Source: Lachnospiraceae bacterium
GTDB taxonomy: Bacteria; Bacillota; Clostridia; Lachnospirales; Lachnospiraceae
Assembly (NCBI GenBank): GCA_024697065.1
Contig: JAILGE010000022.1
Location: 1-64,000, forward strand
DNA: 64,000 bases
Direction: 5' to 3'
The position numbers and the translations under genes were made by a program. Position 1 is the stretch's first letter. Every line of letters starts with the position of its first letter. Shown piece by piece: positions 58,426-64,000 of the stretch. The notes below the pieces were generated by a model that was not told where the DNA came from, ran no database searches, and was given only the letters and a program-made list of their open reading frames with translations.

Positions 58426-60105
58426 ATGAAAAGAAGAGTATTATCGGTTGTTCTTGCTACTGTTATGACGGTTTCGTTCGCAGCATGTACCAAGACAGAG
58501 GGTAATCAGGGAGGCGGAGATGCCGGCAATGGATCCGGAGCTGAAGCAGGAGGTGACGAGTTTGTTGACGGTAAGTTCGCAGAGACAAGATCTATCACTG
58601 TAGAGGTTTATGACAGAGGTAACGACGGCGGTTCCGATCCTACCAATAATATGTACACAAAGTACATCCATGACGGAATGCTCAATGATTACAATGTTGA
58701 TGTAACATTCGTAGCTGTTCCCAGATGGACAGAGGTTGATGAGCTTAACAACCTTCTTGCAGCAGATTCAGCACCTGATATCTGCCTTACTTACGACTAT
58801 GCAACTATCCAGACATACGCCAACATGGGCGGTGTAACAGATCTTGCTCCTCTTCTTGAGGCAAACAAGGACCTTCTTCCCAATATGTATGCATGGCTCG
58901 GTGATACAAATATCTACTGGGATCAGGATCCCGATACAGGAAGCATCTGGGCTATCGAAGGTAAGAGAGCTACTACAAACAGGATCAACACCTTCATCCG
59001 TAAGGACTGGCTTGATAAGCTTAACCTTAAGGAGCCTACTACAACAGAAGAGTTCTATGACACAATGGTAGCATTCAGAGACAATGCAGATACTCTTCTC
59101 GGAGAAGATGCTGATAAGATGATCCCTTACTCCATCTCTTACGATGTAGGTTGGAGAGCTGCTAACCTTATAGAGTCTTACATCGATCCCGAGATCTCAA
59201 CATTTGATTTCTATGTAAACGGATTTGATGACAGAAAGCTCACAGAGCCCGGAACAAAGGATGCATTAAAGCTTCTTAACCAGTGGTATCACGAGGATCT
59301 TCTCTGGAATGATTTCGCTCTCTATGGAAGCGGTGATACAACAGAAGATGACTACATGAAGGCAGGTTACATCGGAGCATTCACACACAACTGGGATTAT
59401 CCTTTCAGAAACGGTGATGATTCCATCAATGCTAACCTTAAGCGTACAGTAGGTGAAGATGCTGAGTACATCGCTATCGATCCTTTCACAGACAAGAACG
59501 GTGGCCACACAAAGTATGTTACATCTACAGCAGGCGACAGAAAGATCTTCTTCCCTAAGACAAATGATGAGCAGCTTGCATCACTCCTTTACCTTGAGTG
59601 GATCTCAACACCTGAGCACATCCAGTACTTACAGCTCGGTGATGAGGGCGTTACATGCAACAAGCTTGAGGACGGCGCTTACGAGTCTATTGCCGCAACA
59701 GGAGATCCTATCATGAACTCCGGTTTCAACATCGACTACACCATCACATGTAACGGTCTTAACCTTATGGATCCTGAAGTAACAGCTAAGTCTATCAGCC
59801 ACAGCTATGCAGGTATCGATCCTGAAGTAGTTGATAAAGCTAATAAGATCGCTCAGACAGATGCTATCCAGGAAACACACGTTAATGTCGGCGTAATCGC
59901 TGCAGAAGACGGAATGGGAACATCTCTCGGAAGCAAGAGAGACATCCTTTACGATAACGTGATCCTTGCTGACCCTGCGGATTTCGATGCTCAGTGGGAT
60001 GCTTACATGGCTGACTACTTAAGCTCAGGCGGACAGGCTATCATCGACGAGAGAACTGCTAAGTGGCAGGCTAAGTACGGTGATTCCAAGACAATCACAG
60101 AGTAA
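58426..60105 (+). CDS. extracellular solute-binding lipoprotein (LipO-like)
   Basis: TVSFAACTKTE lipobox; large solute-binding protein following two permeases. Confidence 0.9.
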   Translation: MKRRVLSVVLATVMTVSFAACTKTEGNQGGGDAGNGSGAEAGGDEFVDGKFAETRSITVEVYDRGNDGGSDPTNNMYTKYIHDGMLNDYNVDVTFVAVPRWTEVDELNNLLAADSAPDICLTYDYATIQTYANMGGVTDLAPLLEANKDLLPNMYAWLGDTNIYWDQDPDTGSIWAIEGKRATTNRINTFIRKDWLDKLNLKEPTTTEEFYDTMVAFRDNADTLLGEDADKMIPYSISYDVGWRAANLIESYIDPEISTFDFYVNGFDDRKLTEPGTKDALKLLNQWYHEDLLWNDFALYGSGDTTEDDYMKAGYIGAFTHNWDYPFRNGDDSINANLKRTVGEDAEYIAIDPFTDKNGGHTKYVTSTAGDRKIFFPKTNDEQLASLLYLEWISTPEHIQYLQLGDEGVTCNKLEDGAYESIAATGDPIMNSGFNIDYTITCNGLNLMDPEVTAKSISHSYAGIDPEVVDKANKIAQTDAIQETHVNVGVIAAEDGMGTSLGSKRDILYDNVILADPADFDAQWDAYMADYLSSGGQAIIDERTAKWQAKYGDSKTITE

Positions 60106-60137
60106 TCTATCCGTCCCCCGGATATATACATAAAATG

Positions 60138-60165
60138 GCGGCAGAGAGATCTGCCGCTGTTTTTA
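60138..60165 (+). terminator. intrinsic terminator
   Basis: GCGGCAGA-GAGA-TCTGCCGC then TGTTTTT. Confidence 0.8.
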
Positions 60166-60320
60166 TATTCTGCGCCCGGCATCTGAGTGCGCTATCAATC
60201 GCTCCGCTCACAGTGTGCTCTTTCAGAGTGCTGCCACCCACACAGATTTTCCGCATCTTAAGCGTTATAAAGAGAGTAGGACCCGGGGAATATGATATAA
60301 TGAATGTCCGGAGGATCGAA

Positions 60321-60590
60321 ATGTTTGATTTTATTAAAAATTTGGGAAAGACTCCCCGTAAGAATCCTGAACTTGAGGATGCCATAAACAAGCTCAATCT
60401 TAACCGCTCAAACAATTACAAAGATGCTGCACAGGAAGACTTTAGGAAACTCGAAGCTGTATTTGCAAAGCTGTGTGAGAGCGGTAAGCTAAATGAGAAA
60501 CAGAAAAGCTATTATAATGATATAGTTGAAGACTTCAGGGTTAAGATGGATGGTTACACCCACAAGGACCAGAAGCCTTACTGGACGTAG
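60321..60590 (+). CDS. small hypothetical protein (89 aa)
   Basis: GGAGGATCGAAATG start; MFDFIKNLGKTPRKNPELEDAINKLNLNRSNNYKDAAQEDFRKLEAVF. Confidence 0.6.
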   Translation: MFDFIKNLGKTPRKNPELEDAINKLNLNRSNNYKDAAQEDFRKLEAVFAKLCESGKLNEKQKSYYNDIVEDFRVKMDGYTHKDQKPYWT

Positions 60591-60689
60591 GATCATTCTT
60601 TTTACTGAAGGGCCGGAGCCTGACAGTTACAGGCTTAGCGGCGGATCAAAAATATAGTTTAGAGAAAAAATTATTAAGGAATAAGTATC

Positions 60690-61886
60690 ATGGAAAAATT
60701 AGCGATCAAAGGCGGGTATCCCGTCAGAACATCCAAGATCTATTACGGAAGACAATGGGTTGATGAAGATGACATCGCTGCAGTGAGCGAGGTGCTCCGC
60801 GGTGATCTGATCACATGCGGCCCCAAGGTTGATGAGCTTGAAACAGAACTTTGCATGTATACGGGAGCGGGATATGCCGTGGTCGTAAACAGCGGGACAT
60901 CCGCTCTTCATTGTGCATGCATTGCGGCAGGCATAGGAGAGGGAGATGAGGTCATTACCACACCGCTTACTTTTGCCGCTTCCGCAAACTGTGCTCTTTA
61001 TTGCGGAGCCAGACCTGTATTTGCTGATATCGATCCGGAAACATATAATATCGATCCCGAAAGTATACGAAGCCATATCACAAAAAAGACAAAGGCTGTT
61101 GTGGCTGTTGATTATACGGGACAGTCGGTTAAGTCGGACGAGATAAGAGCGATCTGTGATGAATACGGACTCATCTTTATTGAAGATGCAGCTCATTCCA
61201 TCGGTACGAAGTACAGGGACAGATATGTGGGAAGTATTGCAGATATGACATGCTTTTCCTTTCATCCCGTTAAAACTGTGACCGGAGGAGAAGGGGGAGC
61301 GATACTTACCAACGATGAGGCTCTTTACAAAAAGCTTTCTCTTGCCCGCACTCACGGCATTACCCATGATGAGAGTCTGATGGAGGATGCGCCTCACGAG
61401 GGTCCCTGGTATTACGAAATGATATCACTGGGCTACAATTATCGTATGACTGATTTTCAGGCTGCGCTCCTTATCAGCCAGCTTCACAAGATAGAGAAGT
61501 TCAAGAAAAGACGTAAGGAGATAGTCAGGGCATATGATGAAGCTTTTAAAGATCTGCCCGGGATAATCACACAGAAAGAGATCCCTGAATCGGATTCCTG
61601 CAGGCATCTCTATGTCATCAGACTGGACCCTGAAAAGCTCTCATGCACCCGCAGAGAGTTCTTTGATGCCATGAGCGCGGAGAATGTTCAATGCCAGATT
61701 CATTACATTCCGGTTTACTGGTTCCCGTATTACAGACATCTTGGATACGAAAAGGGACTGTGCCCTGTGGCGGAGAAGGTTTATGAGGGGATCATGAGCA
61801 TACCTCTATATCCTCTCATGAGTGATCGTGATGTTGAGGATACCATTCACGCTGTGAAGAAGATCGCGGAGTATTATTCCCGCTAA
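60690..61886 (+). CDS. DegT/DnrJ/EryC1/StrS aminotransferase (PseC-like)
   Basis: VNSGTSALHCACIAAGIGEGDEVITTPLTFAASANCALYCGARPVFADIDPETYNIDP; FIEDAAHSIG; SFHPVKTVTGGEGGAI. Confidence 0.9.
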   Translation: MEKLAIKGGYPVRTSKIYYGRQWVDEDDIAAVSEVLRGDLITCGPKVDELETELCMYTGAGYAVVVNSGTSALHCACIAAGIGEGDEVITTPLTFAASANCALYCGARPVFADIDPETYNIDPESIRSHITKKTKAVVAVDYTGQSVKSDEIRAICDEYGLIFIEDAAHSIGTKYRDRYVGSIADMTCFSFHPVKTVTGGEGGAILTNDEALYKKLSLARTHGITHDESLMEDAPHEGPWYYEMISLGYNYRMTDFQAALLISQLHKIEKFKKRRKEIVRAYDEAFKDLPGIITQKEIPESDSCRHLYVIRLDPEKLSCTRREFFDAMSAENVQCQIHYIPVYWFPYYRHLGYEKGLCPVAEKVYEGIMSIPLYPLMSDRDVEDTIHAVKKIAEYYSR

Positions 61887-61925
61887 ACTATACTGAGAAG
61901 CGACTTTCTGATATAATGTAATGTG

Positions 61926-61957
61926 CTGCCGGGGCAGGCGCTCCGGCAGTATTTTTT
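61926..61957 (+). terminator. intrinsic terminator
   Basis: CTGCCGG...CCGGCAG then TATTTTTT. Confidence 0.75.
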
Positions 61958-61988
61958 AGGATAATAATCGATCGGAGGATAATGATCA

Positions 61989-63308
61989 ATGAATATAATC
62001 TTACTGTCAGGCGGCAGCGGAAAACGTCTCTGGCCTCTTTCAAATGATGTCAGATCCAAGCAGTTCATAAAGATCTTCAAGAATGAAGACGGAAGCTATG
62101 AATCAATGGTTCAGCGTATGTTCCACGGTATCAAGAGAGTGGATGCAAATGCGAATGTGACCATAGCTACAAGTAAGACACAGGTGTCTGCAATTCATCA
62201 TCAGGTAGGTGAGGAGGTAGGTATCTCCGTAGAGCCCTGCAGACGCGATACTTTTCCCGCAATAGCACTTGCTACGGCATATCTTCATGATGTTAAGGGA
62301 ATAGGAGAGGACGAAGCGGTTGTAGTATGTCCCGTAGATCCTTACGTTGATGATGATTATTTTGAAGCGCTGGAGAAGCTTGGTAACAGGGCTGCACAGG
62401 GCAGCGCAAATCTTGTGCTTATGGGCGTTGAACCCACCTATCCTTCGGAAAAATACGGATATATGATCCCGAAGGATAAGTCTGAGATCTCAACGGTTGA
62501 GGCGTTCAAGGAGAAGCCTGATATCAAGACAGCGGAAGAATATATTTCCCAGGGAGCTCTCTGGAACGGTGGTGTATTCGCATACAAGATAGGATACGTA
62601 TTAAAGCGTGCTCACGAGCTTATTGATTTCACCGACTATACCGATCTTTTCAACAAATATGAGACGCTTACCAAGATCAGTTTCGATTATGCGGTTGTTG
62701 AGAAAGAGTCTAAGATCGAAGTAATGAGATTCAACGGTACATGGAAGGATCTCGGTACATGGAATACTCTTACCAGTGCCATGTCAGAAGCTGCCATAGG
62801 TAATGTTGTGATGAATGACAAGTGTGAAGATGTTCATGTGGTAAATGAACTTGACGTGCCTGTTGTTGTCATGGGCATTAAGAATGCAGTCGTTGTGGCG
62901 AGCCAGGAAGGCGTGCTGGTATCGGATAAGGAGCAGAGCTCATATATTAAGCCTATCGTTGACAAGATAGACCAGCAGATAATGTTTGCGGAGAAATCAT
63001 GGGGTAACTTCAAAGTTATCGATGTCAATGATTCCTCCATGACTGTTCATGTAACACTTCTTCCGGGACATCGTATGAATTATCACAGCCATCAGCACAG
63101 AGATGAGATATGGAACGTGATAAGCGGTAACGGAACGGTGCTGATCGATGGTATGGAACAGAAGGTTAAGCCGGGAGATGTGGTCACCATGGCTTCCGGA
63201 TGCAGACATACGATAATAGCAGGAGATAGCAAGCTCGAGGTTATCGAAGTACAGATAGGCAAAGAGATCTCCGTTCACGACAAGCAGAAATTTGAACTGG
63301 AGGTGTAG
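61989..63308 (+). CDS. manC: mannose-1-phosphate guanylyltransferase with C-terminal cupin (ManC-like)
   Basis: ILLSGGSGKRLWPLSNDVRSKQF; EKYGYMIPKD; MNYHSHQHRDEIWNVISGNGTVLIDG. Confidence 0.9.
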   Translation: MNIILLSGGSGKRLWPLSNDVRSKQFIKIFKNEDGSYESMVQRMFHGIKRVDANANVTIATSKTQVSAIHHQVGEEVGISVEPCRRDTFPAIALATAYLHDVKGIGEDEAVVVCPVDPYVDDDYFEALEKLGNRAAQGSANLVLMGVEPTYPSEKYGYMIPKDKSEISTVEAFKEKPDIKTAEEYISQGALWNGGVFAYKIGYVLKRAHELIDFTDYTDLFNKYETLTKISFDYAVVEKESKIEVMRFNGTWKDLGTWNTLTSAMSEAAIGNVVMNDKCEDVHVVNELDVPVVVMGIKNAVVVASQEGVLVSDKEQSSYIKPIVDKIDQQIMFAEKSWGNFKVIDVNDSSMTVHVTLLPGHRMNYHSHQHRDEIWNVISGNGTVLIDGMEQKVKPGDVVTMASGCRHTIIAGDSKLEVIEVQIGKEISVHDKQKFELEV

Positions 63309-63311
63309 TCT

Positions 63312-64000
63312 ATGCCTGCAGTCGTAAAACTGCCATTTCTTTTAAAGCCTGTCGGTAAAGATTATATCTGGGGAGGCAGGCGGTTAAAGGATGATTTCTG
63401 CAAGGATATAGATGCGGATCCGCTTGCCGAGACCTGGGAATGTTCCACCCATGAGGCGGGCCCCAGCGTGGTGGCAAACGGTGAATTTAGCGGTATGACC
63501 CTGAGGGATGTCCTTAAAGAACATCCTGAGTTTATGGGAACCCATGCGGCCCAGTTTTCCATGGGCGAAGGAGACCTTCCCATACTGATCAAATTTATCG
63601 ATGCCAGGAGCGATCTTTCGGTTCAGGTTCATCCTGATGATGAATATGCTGCCAGATATGAAGCGGGACAACGTGGCAAGACAGAGATGTGGTATGTCCT
63701 GGACAGCAAGAAGGATTCATCTTTAGTATATGGATTCAAACACGATCTGAATGAAGTAAAAATAAGAAAGGCTCTTTCACAGGGGGATCTTGAAAAGTAT
63801 CTTCAGCTTGTGCCTGTTAAAAAGGATGATGTATTCCTGGTTACTCCCGGTACTGTTCATGCGATAGGTGCGGGGGCTCTGGTGGCGGAGATACAGGAAA
63901 GCAGTAATCTTACTTACCGGCTCTATGACTACAACCGTCGGGACAAGAACGGGAAAAAGAGGGAGCTGCATATAGACAAGGCACTGGACGTCCTCAATAT
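63312..64000 (+). CDS. manA: mannose-6-phosphate isomerase class I, runs off right edge
   Basis: LPFLLKPVGKDYIWGGRRLKDDF; FIDARSDLSVQVHPDDEYA; no stop before window end. Confidence 0.88.
   Translation, partial: MPAVVKLPFLLKPVGKDYIWGGRRLKDDFCKDIDADPLAETWECSTHEAGPSVVANGEFSGMTLRDVLKEHPEFMGTHAAQFSMGEGDLPILIKFIDARSDLSVQVHPDDEYAARYEAGQRGKTEMWYVLDSKKDSSLVYGFKHDLNEVKIRKALSQGDLEKYLQLVPVKKDDVFLVTPGTVHAIGAGALVAEIQESSNLTYRLYDYNRRDKNGKKRELHIDKALDVLN

Overview
The window reads as an ordinary, densely packed chromosome segment of a Firmicute, probably a Lachnospiraceae/Butyrivibrio-like Clostridia (inferred from protein style, not tested). No rRNA, tRNA, CRISPR array or intact mobile element was found. Recognisable modules in order: a degraded left edge with a DUF4379-like zinc-ribbon remnant; GNAT and a MutS2-like ATPase; uncharacterised membrane proteins and lipoproteins; a response regulator / histidine kinase / ABC / FtsX-permease module; an NlpC/P60 protein; an Rpn-family nuclease; RecD2; an ABC-2 exporter; a VUT-family transporter; an amidase; an aquaporin; AzlCD; a Zur/ZnuABC zinc locus; a LysR-linked sulfur/methionine locus (mccB-like, cysK-like, AhpD-like, metNIQ); an Fe-alcohol dehydrogenase; a FeoA-FeoA-FeoB-FeoC-like iron locus; an M18 aminopeptidase; a chemoreceptor fused to a sugar-binding domain; an AraC/uxuA/LplB-YtcP-LipO carbohydrate locus; and a PseC-like, ManC, ManA sugar-nucleotide locus. 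Points most worth follow-up: (1) the chemoreceptor-signalling plus periplasmic-binding-protein fusion predicted to face the cytoplasm; (2) a ~240-nt leader before mccB with a long-range stem and an attenuator-like terminator; (3) helically phased repeats before the ABC/FtsX genes; (4) paired operator-like repeats flanking a strong feo promoter; (5) an 11-bp repeat forming the RBS/start region of the alcohol dehydrogenase; and several small gene remnants. All family calls are from reading sequences by eye; no database search was run.
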